From contig CAYXVY010000129.1 in NCBI GenBank assembly GCA_964468745.1, positions 1-29,374 of the forward strand: DNA of 29,374 nucleotides. The letters are read 5' to 3'. A model generated the notes under the pieces. The model saw nothing but the letters and a program-made list of their open reading frames with translations. It made no database searches and was not told the origin of the DNA. The DNA is from JACPRB01 sp964468745. GTDB lineage: Bacteria; Planctomycetota; MHYJ01; JACPRB01. Within the stretch, counting starts at the first letter, position 1. Every line of letters begins with the position of its first letter. Positions 15,776 through 23,012 of the stretch are shown one piece after another. The position numbers were made by a program, and so were the translations under genes.

Positions 15776-16771
15776 ATGAAATCGCTGGCGCTCCTCCTGG
15801 TCCTGGCGCTGCTGCAGGACAAGACCTCGGAGAGCGGGCTGAAGTTCTCGGCGAACCCCTCGAAGCCCTCGGCGAAGCGGGCCCCCGTCATGATCTTCCT
15901 GCACGGAACGGGGGGACAGGCGGGCGTCTTCGGGAAGTGGGCGGCGGAGGCCAGGAACCGCGGCTACATCGTCGTGCTGCCGCAGTCGACGGGGGTGGGC
16001 GACGAGAAGGCCGGGAACCGAAGCGGCGATAAGCTGCCGCGGTGGGCCGACGTCGACGAGCCGAAGGTGGTAAGCCTCGCGCGCGAAATCCAGAGGACTC
16101 TGAACGGGGACCCGAAACGGACGTATATCGCCGGATATTCGAATGGCGCGTTCCACGCCGTGCAGTACGGCCTGGGCCACCCCGACGTCTTCTCCGCGGT
16201 CCTGTGCATCGGCGGGGGCTGCAACCTGGGGTCTCTACCGGAGGAGTCGAAGAGACTCGGCGCCTACGTGATCCACGGGACGGCCGACACGAGCGTCCCT
16301 TTCGATGCCGCCAGCCGCGCGGCCGAGCAGTTGAAGCAGCACGGACTGACGGTCGAGTTCAAGAAGTACGAGGGGCGCGGCCACGACCTTTTCGACGAGG
16401 AGTCGAAGGCGTTCTTCGACTGGCTGCCGAAGTTCGTGCGCCCGTACACGCCGGGCACGATCCCGTGGGAGGCGGACCTCTCCAAGGCGCGCGAGAAGGG
16501 CGGACGATTGATCGCCTGGTTCTATTCGGACAAGGACAAGGCGTCGGAGCTCGCCGACGGATTCGAGACGGACGTCCTCCGTTCCCCCGAGTTCGCCGAT
16601 CTCGGCAAGGAGTTCACGCTGGTGAAGATCGACCGCGACTCCGAATCGGCCAAGCCGTTCGGGATCAAGAAGCCGACGCTCGCGGTGATCGAGGGCGAGA
16701 AGATCCTCCGGAAATTCGAGACGCCGGCCGACCCGAAAGCCCTGGCGGCCGCGATCCGCAAGATCAAGTAG
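15776..16771 (+). CDS. Secreted esterase (alpha/beta hydrolase) fused to a thioredoxin-fold domain
   Basis: The 331-residue protein has a short hydrophobic N-terminus ending LLQD. Residues 35-220 are an alpha/beta hydrolase of the PHB-depolymerase/feruloyl-esterase type: oxyanion region FLHGTGG, nucleophile S122 in AGYSNGAF, acid D171 in HGTADTSVPF, and H203 in GRGHDLF. The triad is complete. Residues 230-331 form a second domain with thioredoxin-fold hallmarks (RLIAWFYSDKDKASEL, then FTLVKIDRDSE, then GIKKPTLAVIEGEKILRKFE) but lack the CxxC pair, so it is not a redox enzyme. It probably acts outside the cytoplasm on ester bonds of polymers or small esters. Confidence 0.87.
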   Translation: MKSLALLLVLALLQDKTSESGLKFSANPSKPSAKRAPVMIFLHGTGGQAGVFGKWAAEARNRGYIVVLPQSTGVGDEKAGNRSGDKLPRWADVDEPKVVSLAREIQRTLNGDPKRTYIAGYSNGAFHAVQYGLGHPDVFSAVLCIGGGCNLGSLPEESKRLGAYVIHGTADTSVPFDAASRAAEQLKQHGLTVEFKKYEGRGHDLFDEESKAFFDWLPKFVRPYTPGTIPWEADLSKAREKGGRLIAWFYSDKDKASELADGFETDVLRSPEFADLGKEFTLVKIDRDSESAKPFGIKKPTLAVIEGEKILRKFETPADPKALAAAIRKIK

Positions 16772-16872
16772 GCGCGCGAAGCATCGAGTGATCGGCGCAT
16801 CAGCGCGGGCGACTGCGCGAAGTCGTACGCCGCCGTCGGGCTGTCGAGAGCACGATCGGGGGCGTCGGGTGG

Positions 16873-16885
16873 TAAGCTGGCGTGG
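16873..16885 (+). promoter_or_regulatory. Leaderless-type -10 box
   Basis: TAAGCT (16873-16878) ends 7 nt before the GTG at 16886. No Shine-Dalgarno is seen, so it decides the start of the following gene. Confidence 0.45.
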
Positions 16886-17407
16886 GTGCGGCTTCGTCGC
16901 GTCGACCTCGTTGTCCTGGGGATCGTGCTCATCGCGGTTGCGGTCCTCGCCCTCATTAGAGTGATGCGCATGGATCGTCGCGGGGAGCGCAACACGTCCG
17001 CCACCCTCAAAGCACTCGCGGCCGCCCAGGCGGAGTGCCGCGCCAACGACTGGGACCGCAACGGCCGGGCGGACTACTGGGTGCGCGATGTGAAGACGCT
17101 CGTCGAGATGTCCGGTGGGATGTTGAATCGGACCGTGGCGGCGGCGGATCCCACGCATCCGGAGATGGCGGCGAAGGCGGGGGCCCTGTATGCCCCGATC
17201 CCCTTGAACGCCGAGGGGCGGCCGTATGACGACGGCACGGGGCGCTGCGTCGAGGGGTTTGCGATCTGCGCGTGGCATCCGGGGTACACGGACATGACGG
17301 TGGTCGTCGACGAGAATTTGATGCAGTGGAGGAAGGACACGGCGCAGAAGCCCGTGGGTCGCTGGTCGCGTGAGTCGTGGGCCGAGGGCTGGCAGAAACA
17401 CGATTGA
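16886..17407 (+). CDS. Membrane-anchored pseudopilin-like protein
   Basis: The 173-residue protein opens with one membrane helix (about residues 7-27: VDLVVLGIVLIAVAVLALI) preceded by basic residues. The segment NTSATLKALAAAQAECRANDWDRNGRADYWVRDVKTL follows. This reads like the alpha-spine and first loop of type IV pilin-like or DUF2950-like secreted proteins, in which an AAQAxxRAND helix is followed by an Asp-rich DRNGRADYW loop. There is no classic prepilin peptidase site, so it may be a plain single-pass membrane protein. It is followed after 8 bp by the gene at 17416, probably the same transcript. Confidence 0.75.
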   Translation: MRLRRVDLVVLGIVLIAVAVLALIRVMRMDRRGERNTSATLKALAAAQAECRANDWDRNGRADYWVRDVKTLVEMSGGMLNRTVAAADPTHPEMAAKAGALYAPIPLNAEGRPYDDGTGRCVEGFAICAWHPGYTDMTVVVDENLMQWRKDTAQKPVGRWSRESWAEGWQKHD

Positions 17408-17415
17408 GTGGGAGC

Positions 17416-17703
17416 ATGGGATTCTTCGGACCGCGCGTCGTTAAGTGTCCAGCGGGACAGTGGACCGCGATCTTCGACCACGCCTTCGTGCAGATGCCGA
17501 AAGGCTGGACGGTGACGTTCACGGCGGCGGACGGAGGCGCGGTCGAGGGCGAGGTGGCCGAGAAGCGCTCATCGTGGATCTTCCCGAACCCGCCGAAGGC
17601 GATGCCGCTCAAGCCGCTCATGAACTTCGAGCGCGGCTGGTGGAACACGTTCTACTCCGTGCGCGTGAAGCCGGCGCGTGACATCACGGCGGCGATCGAT
17701 TAG
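17416..17703 (+). CDS. Small hypothetical protein
   Basis: The 95-residue frame from the ATG at 17416 starts 8 bp after the previous stop, with GGGAG just upstream. It reads MGFFGPRVVKCPAGQWTAIFDHAFVQMPKGW, then a beta-rich middle (VTFTAADGGAVEGEVAEKR), and ends NTFYSVRVKPARDITAAID. It has no signal peptide, a single cysteine and no known domain. A second ATG 39 bp upstream is less likely because it overlaps the preceding gene. Co-transcription with the pseudopilin-like gene is probable. Confidence 0.65.
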   Translation: MGFFGPRVVKCPAGQWTAIFDHAFVQMPKGWTVTFTAADGGAVEGEVAEKRSSWIFPNPPKAMPLKPLMNFERGWWNTFYSVRVKPARDITAAID

Positions 17704-17708
17704 CGGAA

Positions 17709-17792
17709 CTCGACCTCGCCGGCGACGTGGCGCTCGCGACCGGTGGGGCGAAGGGGATCGGACGCGCGATCGCTGAGAGGGGCGTTGACGTC
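17709..17792 (+). pseudogene. Remnant of a short-chain dehydrogenase/reductase N-terminus
   Basis: Directly after the stop at 17703 the plus strand encodes LDLAGDVALATGGAKGIGRAIAERGVDV. The TGGAKGIGRAIA segment is the NAD(P)-binding glycine motif at the start of classical SDR enzymes, with the usual DLxGxVALxTGG lead-in. After GVDV the similarity stops, and the frame continues without the NNAG or YxxxK motifs into the repeat at 17843 and the opposing peptidase gene. An internal shortening (AERGVDV rather than AExLAxxGAxV) is also apparent. This is a decayed fragment of about 28 codons. Confidence 0.7.
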
Positions 17793-17842
17793 ACGCGCCC
17801 GGCGGCCCACACGACTCCGGTGCTCCGGACTGCGTTCCGAAA

Positions 17843-17910
17843 TGCGGTATGCCGGACAATCTATCGCCGGGCGGCGGTAAAGGCCGCGCGGAGTCGCTCG
17901 CCCGCTTTGA
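17843..17910 (+). repeat. 68-bp direct repeat, copy 2
   Basis: Matches 13390-13457 at 62 of 68 positions. This copy covers the last 16 codons and stop of the peptidase gene (minus strand) and 18 bp beyond it. The promoter-like TAGATT is kept, but the base matching the mnmG start codon is changed (CAT to TAT on the plus strand). Confidence 0.85.
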
Positions 17911-19687
17911 ACGCTCCCGTACGCGGCAACAGAACGAAGTCGTCGGCGATCACGGGCATCAGGGCGGCGCCTTCGGTGACCTTCACGTCGCGGACGCGAT
18001 GCGGCAGCAGGGCGATCGGCGCGTGATTCCATTCGCCATCGGCGGACGTCGTGATCTCGAAGACGAACGCCCCGTCCTTTTCCACGAGCGACTGTTTCCA
18101 CGCCGGCTCGCGCACCTTCGAGACGCGCGCCTCCCACGCGGGATCGCCGTAGAAGGCGACGGTGTCGCGATCCCAGAGGAGGCCGACTTCGTCGCGCGAG
18201 GTCAGGCCGTGCTTCGCGGCCAGCTTGTTGATGAGCTCGCCGTCCGTCTCGATGTGCCATGCGTCGAAGTTCACCCGCGCGGACTTCGGGTGCGACGTCT
18301 CGAGTCGGTGCACGAGCAGCAGCTGGTTGGCGTGGAACGACTCGGCGAACGTGAAGCGCCCCTGCTCCCGGATGAAGATCTCGTGCGCGCCCCACGCGCC
18401 CGCGCCGTACCACGTCGAGACGACGTATCCCCACATCTGGCGCACGCCGGCGCTGCGCAACCATGCGATCGTCATCGAGTCGCGGCTCTCGATGAGGCCC
18501 ATGAGGCAGTTGCCGGCGCCGCTGTAGACTTTCGGATTCGCGGAGGCGATGTCGTGGCGCTTTCCGGCGACGTCGAGTCCGAAGAGCTTCCCCTCGCCGC
18601 AGCGGAACTGGCCGTTCTTGTACGAATAGCCGATCTGCCAGTCGTTCTGCGTCGCGTGCCCGCTGGTCGCGAAGAAGTCGAGCTTGCCCGCGTTGAAGAG
18701 CTCGACGAGGGACGACGTCGTATCGTCGGGGCACTGCTTCTTCTCGGTCTTGCCCCCCGGGCGGCGTTCGAACATCGCGTTCTTCTCGCCCTCGCTGTAC
18801 CAGACGCCTTCTTCGAAGGAGTCGAGGTCGAGACCGCATCCCGCGCCCGCGCGCCGCACGACGAGCGGATCTTTTTCGTCGACGAGACGCATCGCGTCCT
18901 TCGCCTCATAGCCGGTGACGATTCCCCACAGCGTGTCGGTGTACGGGTCGTCGTCGAGCGCGCGCGTCATGCGATGCACGGCAATGACGAATTCGCGCCC
19001 CGCCTCCTCCGGACGGGCGACGAAGCACGTGCGGCGCGGATGAAGCTTCGCGAGTTCCGTGGCGGCGCCGGCGACGTCCGCGGGATGGACGATGACGGTC
19101 GCGTCGCGCTTCTTCTTGAGTGCTTCGACGACCGCTTTCCACGCGGGGTCGGACCACGTCCGTTTGCTGACGACGATCGCGTACGCCGGGCCGCCGTCGA
19201 TCTTCTCGACGCGTCCGGCGAGATCCGTTCCCGCCGGCAACGCGCAGCGCACTTCCACGCGCTTGAGCCAGTACGTCGTCTCGCCCCCGATGAAGCGGAG
19301 TTCGATGGTGTTGTCGCCGGCCTTCAGGAGCTTCGCGATGCTGAAGCGGTCGGCCACGAAGCCGTGATCGCCGATCTCGAGCTCGGCGACCGCCGTTGTC
19401 CCGTTCACGACGACGCTGACGCGGCTATTGCCGCCGTGCTTGACCGCCGCGCCGGCCGAGAGGTGCGTCAGCTCCAGCACTCCGCCGGACGCGCCGTCGG
19501 GGAGCGCGAACTTGAGCGTGGCCGTGCTGCGCCCCGGGGCATTGAAGATCAGTTTTCCTTCGTGGACGCCCGCCGCCTGCAGGGCGACCTCTCCATTCGT
19601 TTTCTGCTCGCCGCTCGACCAGTCCGCGAAATACTTTCCCTGGACGGCATCTTGTAGGAGGAGGAGCGCGGCGACAAGCGCGAGCAT
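17861..19687 (-). CDS. Secreted clan CD (gingipain/caspase-like) cysteine peptidase
   Basis: The 608-residue protein begins with a short hydrophobic leader ending LLLLQD. Residues 20-150 are a jelly-roll-like beta domain (ATLKFALPDG, then VVVNGTTAVAELEIGDHGFVADRF, then NTIELRFIGG). Residues 168-425 resemble the C25/caspase fold: AYAIVVSKRTW, DDDPYTDTLWGIVTGYEAKDAM, the catalytic-type His in FFATSGHATQNDW (H344) and Cys in VYSGAGNCLMGLI (C394), then AWLRSAGVRQMWGYVVSTW. The His-Cys spacing and hydrophobic strand before each residue fit gingipain-type peptidases. A C-terminal beta region completes it. The assignment rests on motifs only. It is divergent from the RNase D gene and its leaderless-type promoter interlocks with that of the other gene. 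Confidence 0.75.
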   Translation of the reverse strand: MLALVAALLLLQDAVQGKYFADWSSGEQKTNGEVALQAAGVHEGKLIFNAPGRSTATLKFALPDGASGGVLELTHLSAGAAVKHGGNSRVSVVVNGTTAVAELEIGDHGFVADRFSIAKLLKAGDNTIELRFIGGETTYWLKRVEVRCALPAGTDLAGRVEKIDGGPAYAIVVSKRTWSDPAWKAVVEALKKKRDATVIVHPADVAGAATELAKLHPRRTCFVARPEEAGREFVIAVHRMTRALDDDPYTDTLWGIVTGYEAKDAMRLVDEKDPLVVRRAGAGCGLDLDSFEEGVWYSEGEKNAMFERRPGGKTEKKQCPDDTTSSLVELFNAGKLDFFATSGHATQNDWQIGYSYKNGQFRCGEGKLFGLDVAGKRHDIASANPKVYSGAGNCLMGLIESRDSMTIAWLRSAGVRQMWGYVVSTWYGAGAWGAHEIFIREQGRFTFAESFHANQLLLVHRLETSHPKSARVNFDAWHIETDGELINKLAAKHGLTSRDEVGLLWDRDTVAFYGDPAWEARVSKVREPAWKQSLVEKDGAFVFEITTSADGEWNHAPIALLPHRVRDVKVTEGAALMPVIADDFVLLPRTGAFKAGERLRAAFTAARR

Positions 19688-19701
19688 CTCGGCCGAGTAT
19701 A
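19688..19701 (-). promoter_or_regulatory. Leaderless-type -10 box of the peptidase gene
   Basis: TATACT on the minus strand (19701-19696), 8-nt spacer, ATG at 19687. Its expected -35 position overlaps the -10 of the divergent RNase D gene. Confidence 0.55.
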
Positions 19702-19715
19702 CCCCTCTTTTGGGC

Positions 19716-19729
19716 TACAATAGCGGCGA
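19716..19729 (+). promoter_or_regulatory. Leaderless-type -10 box of the RNase D gene
   Basis: TACAAT (19716-19721), spacer AGCGGCGA, GTG at 19730. There is no Shine-Dalgarno. Confidence 0.55.
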
Positions 19730-20923
19730 GTGCAGGAGCAGCTGACCGAGACCCAATACGTCGAGACGCCCGAACGACTCGCCGCGCTGATCGAGACGAT
19801 CCGTCGCAGCCCCGTGGTGGTGATCGACACCGAGTTCATCCCCGAGTCGACGTACGAACCGCGGCTCTGCCTCATCCAGCTGGCGACGCCCGCCGAGGGA
19901 GTGGCGATCGTCGATCCGATCACGCTGCCGGATTTGCGCGATCTCTGGATGGCGCTCACGGAGCCCGGGCGCGAGCTCGTTGCGCTCGGGGCGCGGCAGG
20001 AGATCATCTTCTGCATCCGGGGCGCGAACCGTCCGCCCGCGAAGCTCGTCGACCTGCAGGTCGCGGCGGGACTGATCGGATACACGTACCCGCTCAGCCA
20101 GACCAAGATGATCCAGCAGGTGGTGGGCGTGCAGATCAAGGGGGGTGAGGCGTTCACCGACTGGCGGAAGCGGCCGCTCTCGCCGAGCCAGCTGCGCTAC
20201 GCGTCGGAGGACGTGCGGTACCTGCTGACGGCCCGCGACCGCATCATGAGCGAAGCGACGCGGATGGGGCGCGTGGACTGGATCGACGCGGAGTGCCGAC
20301 GGCACCTCGAACGCGTCGTGGCGTCGGACAGCGAGGAGGCGTGGCGCCGGATCTCGGGGAGCAGCGGGCTTGACGAGCGCGAAGCCGCAGTGATGAGGGA
20401 GCTGTGGCTCTGGCGCGACCGGGTGGCGCGCGAGAACGATCGTCCGGCGCGGCGCGTCCTGCCCGACCATCTGCTGGTCGGCCTGGCGCGGCGCAAGCCG
20501 TCGAGGGTTGAAGATCTGCACGCGCTGCGCGGCATGGAGCGGGTGGGCTTCCGCAAGGCGGCGCAGGACATCCTGGCGGCGGTCGAGAAGGGGCTCAAGC
20601 TGCCGGAGACGGACTGCCCGAGGGTGAAGCACCGCTCGGATCCTCCGCAGGTGGCGATGCTTGCGCAGCTTCTGGCGGCGGTCGTGCAGGTCCTGGCGGC
20701 GCAGCACAAGGTGGATTCGACGCTGCTCGCGACGAGCGCCGATCTTCAGGACCTTGTGCGGTCGCGACTCGGCCTCCTCGAGAAGGGCGTGACGCCGATG
20801 GTGATGGAAGGGTGGCGCGGAAAGATCGCGGGGCAGCAGCTGCTCGAAGTGATCGAAGGGAAGAGGGCGATTCGAGTCAGCGACGTGAGATCAAAGCACC
20901 CGCTGAGTTTCGACGGGAAGTAG
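19730..20923 (+). CDS. rnd: Ribonuclease D-like 3'-5' exoribonuclease with HRDC domain
   Basis: The 397-residue protein has a DEDDy exonuclease domain: motif I VVVIDTEFIPES (D33, E35), motif III Y157-x3-D161 in LRYASEDVRYLL, and the RNase D-typical YPLSQTKMIQQVVGVQIKGGEAFTDW. Motif II, normally an Asp in a xEDLEVF context, reads ARQEIIF, so Glu (E91) takes the metal-ligand place. An HRDC domain follows (about 210-290: REAAVMRELWLWRDRVARENDRPARRVLPDHLL), and a C-terminal extension resembles the second HRDC-like half of RNase D. It trims 3' ends of tRNA precursors and other RNAs. The GTG start fits the -10 box 8 nt upstream. Confidence 0.92.
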   Translation: MQEQLTETQYVETPERLAALIETIRRSPVVVIDTEFIPESTYEPRLCLIQLATPAEGVAIVDPITLPDLRDLWMALTEPGRELVALGARQEIIFCIRGANRPPAKLVDLQVAAGLIGYTYPLSQTKMIQQVVGVQIKGGEAFTDWRKRPLSPSQLRYASEDVRYLLTARDRIMSEATRMGRVDWIDAECRRHLERVVASDSEEAWRRISGSSGLDEREAAVMRELWLWRDRVARENDRPARRVLPDHLLVGLARRKPSRVEDLHALRGMERVGFRKAAQDILAAVEKGLKLPETDCPRVKHRSDPPQVAMLAQLLAAVVQVLAAQHKVDSTLLATSADLQDLVRSRLGLLEKGVTPMVMEGWRGKIAGQQLLEVIEGKRAIRVSDVRSKHPLSFDGK

Positions 20924-20925
20924 TT

Positions 20926-20983
20926 ATGAGTGATGTGTTTTGAGTTTTGAGTCGGTGCTCAGAACTCACAACTCATCGCTCAC
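20926..20983. terminator. Imperfect 26-bp inverted repeat of TGAGT words between convergent genes
   Basis: The left arm 20926-20951 and right arm 20958-20983 are near-complementary around a 6-nt loop. Each arm is built from TGAG(T/C) words. The left arm begins 3 bp after the RNase D stop, and the right arm contains the glyS stop codon. Placed between convergent genes it could end transcription in both directions, though it has no T-tract. It shares sequence with 29181-29251. Confidence 0.55.
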
Positions 20984-22554
20984 GACTCTTTGACTTCCTG
21001 CTTCGGATAGCGCGCGGAGACTTCGCTCCATTTTCCGACGAGGCACGCACGCATGCAGGAGTCGATCTCTGCGAGCGGGACGCGGATCTGCTGCATCGTG
21101 TCGCGCTCGCGGACGGTGACTTTCCTGTCGCCGACCTCGCCCGACTCCTTGTCGCCGACAGTCTGGACGTCGACGGTGATGCAGAACGGTGTGCCGACTT
21201 CGTCCTGCCGGCGATAGAGCTTTCCGATGGCGGCGGTGTCGTCGTAGACGGTCACCGACGAGCGTCGCAGGTCGGCGCAGAGCGTGCGCGCGGTCTCGAC
21301 GATCTCGGGCCGGTTGCGGAGGAGCGGCAGCACGGCGATCTTGATCGGCGCGAGTTCAGGGTGGAAGTGAAGGACGACGCGCTTTTCGTTGCGGACCTGC
21401 TGCTCTTCGTAGGCGTCGACGAGAAACGCGAGGGTCGCGCGGTCGGCGCCGGCGGCGGGCTCGACGACGGTGGGGACGATGTGTTCCTTCTTCTCGTCGT
21501 CGAAGTAGCTGAGCCGCTGGCCGGAGTGCTTCGCGTGCTGTGTGAGATCGAAGTTGCCGCGGCTGGCGATTCCTTCGAGCTCGCTCCATCCCATGGGGAA
21601 CAGGTACTCGACGTCGCTGCACGCCTTCGCGTAGTGCGCGAGTTCGTCCTTCTCGTGCGGGCGCAGCTTGAGATTTTCCTTCTTGATGCCGTACTTCACG
21701 TACCAGTCGTAGCGCGCCTGGACCCACTTCGCGAAGTGCTCGTCCTCAGTCCCCGGCATGCAGAAGTATTCGATCTCCATCTGCTCGAACTCCCGTGTGC
21801 GGAAGGTGAAGTTGCCGGGGGTGATCTCGTTCCGGAAGCTCTTGCCGATCTGGCCGATGCCGAAGGGAAGCTTCTTGCGGGTGGCCTGCGCGACGTTGAC
21901 GAAGTTGACGAAGATGCCCTGCGCGGTTTCGGGGCGCAGGTAGACCTTCGTCGCCGTCTGCTCGACGGGGCCGAGCAGTGTCGAGAGCATGAGGTTGGCG
22001 GGCTTCGGGTCGGACAGCTTGCCGCCGCAGCTCGGGCAGGCGCTCGGCGGGGTGCCGGCCTTGAGGTGTTCGAGGAGCGCCGCGACGGGCTCGTTTTGAT
22101 TTTTTACCTGCGGGAGATTGGGCGCCAATTTGCGGCCATCGTTCTGGGTCCAGTTCTTGACCGCCTTTTCCGCATCCTTCTGTCCCGCGGGTCCGGCGAG
22201 CAGTTTGATCAGCGCTTTGTACCAGGTGCCCTCGACGATCGCCTTGGCGACGTGATCACCGCGATAGTAACGCTGACAGTCGTTACACCCGACGAACGGG
22301 TCGGCAAAGCTGGCGAGATGGCCGCTCGCCTCCCAGACCTTGGGATGCATGGTGATGGCGGCGTCGAGGCCGACCATGTCGTCGCGCATCTGGATGTTGT
22401 CGCGCCACCAGAGGTTCTTGACGTTGCGCTTCAGCTCGACGCCGAGCGGCCCGTAGTCCCACGCGGAGCCGAGGCCGCCGTAAATCTCGCTCGACTGGAA
22501 GATGAAGCCGCGACGTTTACAGAGCGAGACGATAGTGTCGAGTTCCACGGCCAT
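20980..22554 (-). CDS. glyS: Glycyl-tRNA synthetase (dimeric type)
   Basis: The 524-residue protein is the alpha-2 (archaeal/eukaryal and some bacterial) form, not the alpha-beta heterotetramer. It shows class II motif 1 region YGGLGSAWDYGPLGVELKRNVK near the N-terminus, two cysteine pairs (GCNDCQRYY and CPSCGG) for zinc, RPETAQGIFVNF, motif 2 IGQIGKSFRNEITP, and motif 3 in VVEPAAGADRATLAF. The C-terminal anticodon-binding domain contains HPELAPIKIAVLPL. It charges tRNA-Gly in the cytoplasm. The start is preceded by a GATAAC box 11 nt upstream and no ribosome-binding site. The gene is an insertion-free family member of ordinary length. Confidence 0.97.
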   Translation of the reverse strand: MAVELDTIVSLCKRRGFIFQSSEIYGGLGSAWDYGPLGVELKRNVKNLWWRDNIQMRDDMVGLDAAITMHPKVWEASGHLASFADPFVGCNDCQRYYRGDHVAKAIVEGTWYKALIKLLAGPAGQKDAEKAVKNWTQNDGRKLAPNLPQVKNQNEPVAALLEHLKAGTPPSACPSCGGKLSDPKPANLMLSTLLGPVEQTATKVYLRPETAQGIFVNFVNVAQATRKKLPFGIGQIGKSFRNEITPGNFTFRTREFEQMEIEYFCMPGTEDEHFAKWVQARYDWYVKYGIKKENLKLRPHEKDELAHYAKACSDVEYLFPMGWSELEGIASRGNFDLTQHAKHSGQRLSYFDDEKKEHIVPTVVEPAAGADRATLAFLVDAYEEQQVRNEKRVVLHFHPELAPIKIAVLPLLRNRPEIVETARTLCADLRRSSVTVYDDTAAIGKLYRRQDEVGTPFCITVDVQTVGDKESGEVGDRKVTVRERDTMQQIRVPLAEIDSCMRACLVGKWSEVSARYPKQEVKES

Positions 22555-22571
22555 GGCGGCGCGAGGTTATC
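22555..22571 (-). promoter_or_regulatory. Possible -10 box of glyS
   Basis: GATAAC on the minus strand (22571-22566), preceded by CT, lies 11 nt before the ATG at 22554. The predicted leader is only a few bases. Confidence 0.35.
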
Positions 22572-22615
22572 AGAGCCCCCGGCAGGCGACAAGAAATTCG
22601 GTCGGGGATAGCGCC

Positions 22616-22640
22616 CTGGATCGGGATTGGGATCGGGATC
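22616..22640. repeat. Short GGGAT(C/T) tandem repeat
   Basis: Four consecutive variants of GGGATC/GGGATT lie just beyond the stop codon of the small lipoprotein gene on the minus strand and touch it. Confidence 0.6.
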
Positions 22641-22983
22641 AGCGCACGCGAATCCAACCTCCGCACTCCCCGCAGATCGCGGAGCTGCTGCCCCCCTGCT
22701 GGTGCAGCCGTGCGTGCGCTTCTTCGCGCGACATCCTCGGTCGTTCCAGCCTCACGAGTTCCTTGAGCAGGTCGTCGCTCGCGCCCGCCTTCTTGAGATC
22801 GATGATGCACTCCGCCCCCATCGGCTCGATCCCGCGCTCTCGCACCTGCGCGAGGAGGTCGTCGTGATTCGCGCTGAACTTCAGCATCGACGCCGCCTCG
22901 TCGTGGTTGAGCGGCGAAGGGGCGGGATCGCTGAAAGCGCAACCGCCGAGCGCCAGAAGGCAGACCGCGATTGTCGTTCTCAT
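22639..22983 (-). CDS. Small lipoprotein of unknown function
   Basis: The ATG at 22983 gives 114 residues starting MRTTIAVCLLALGGCAFSDP, with lipobox LGGC and Cys15 as the acylation site. This start replaces a longer frame that would bury the signal peptide. The mature part is helical (NHDDLLAQVRERGIEPMGAECIIDLKKAGASDDLLKELVRLE) and ends with a CGECGGW motif, so a metal or disulfide at the C-terminus is possible. A TATAGT box 6 nt before the ATG supports the start. It lies 29 bp after the VOC gene stop but seems to have its own promoter. Confidence 0.78.
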   Translation of the reverse strand: MRTTIAVCLLALGGCAFSDPAPSPLNHDEAASMLKFSANHDDLLAQVRERGIEPMGAECIIDLKKAGASDDLLKELVRLERPRMSREEAHARLHQQGGSSSAICGECGGWIRVR

Positions 22984-22995
22984 TACTTCACTATA
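22984..22995 (-). promoter_or_regulatory. Leaderless-type -10 box of the small lipoprotein gene
   Basis: TATAGT on the minus strand (22995-22990), spacer GAAGTA, ATG at 22983. The leader would be absent or one base long. Confidence 0.5.
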
Positions 22996-23012
22996 CAGCC
23001 GACGGCGATGCG

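Noticed and set aside
20947..22611. 554-codon plus-strand open frame
   Set aside because: It is antisense to glyS, which is unmistakable.
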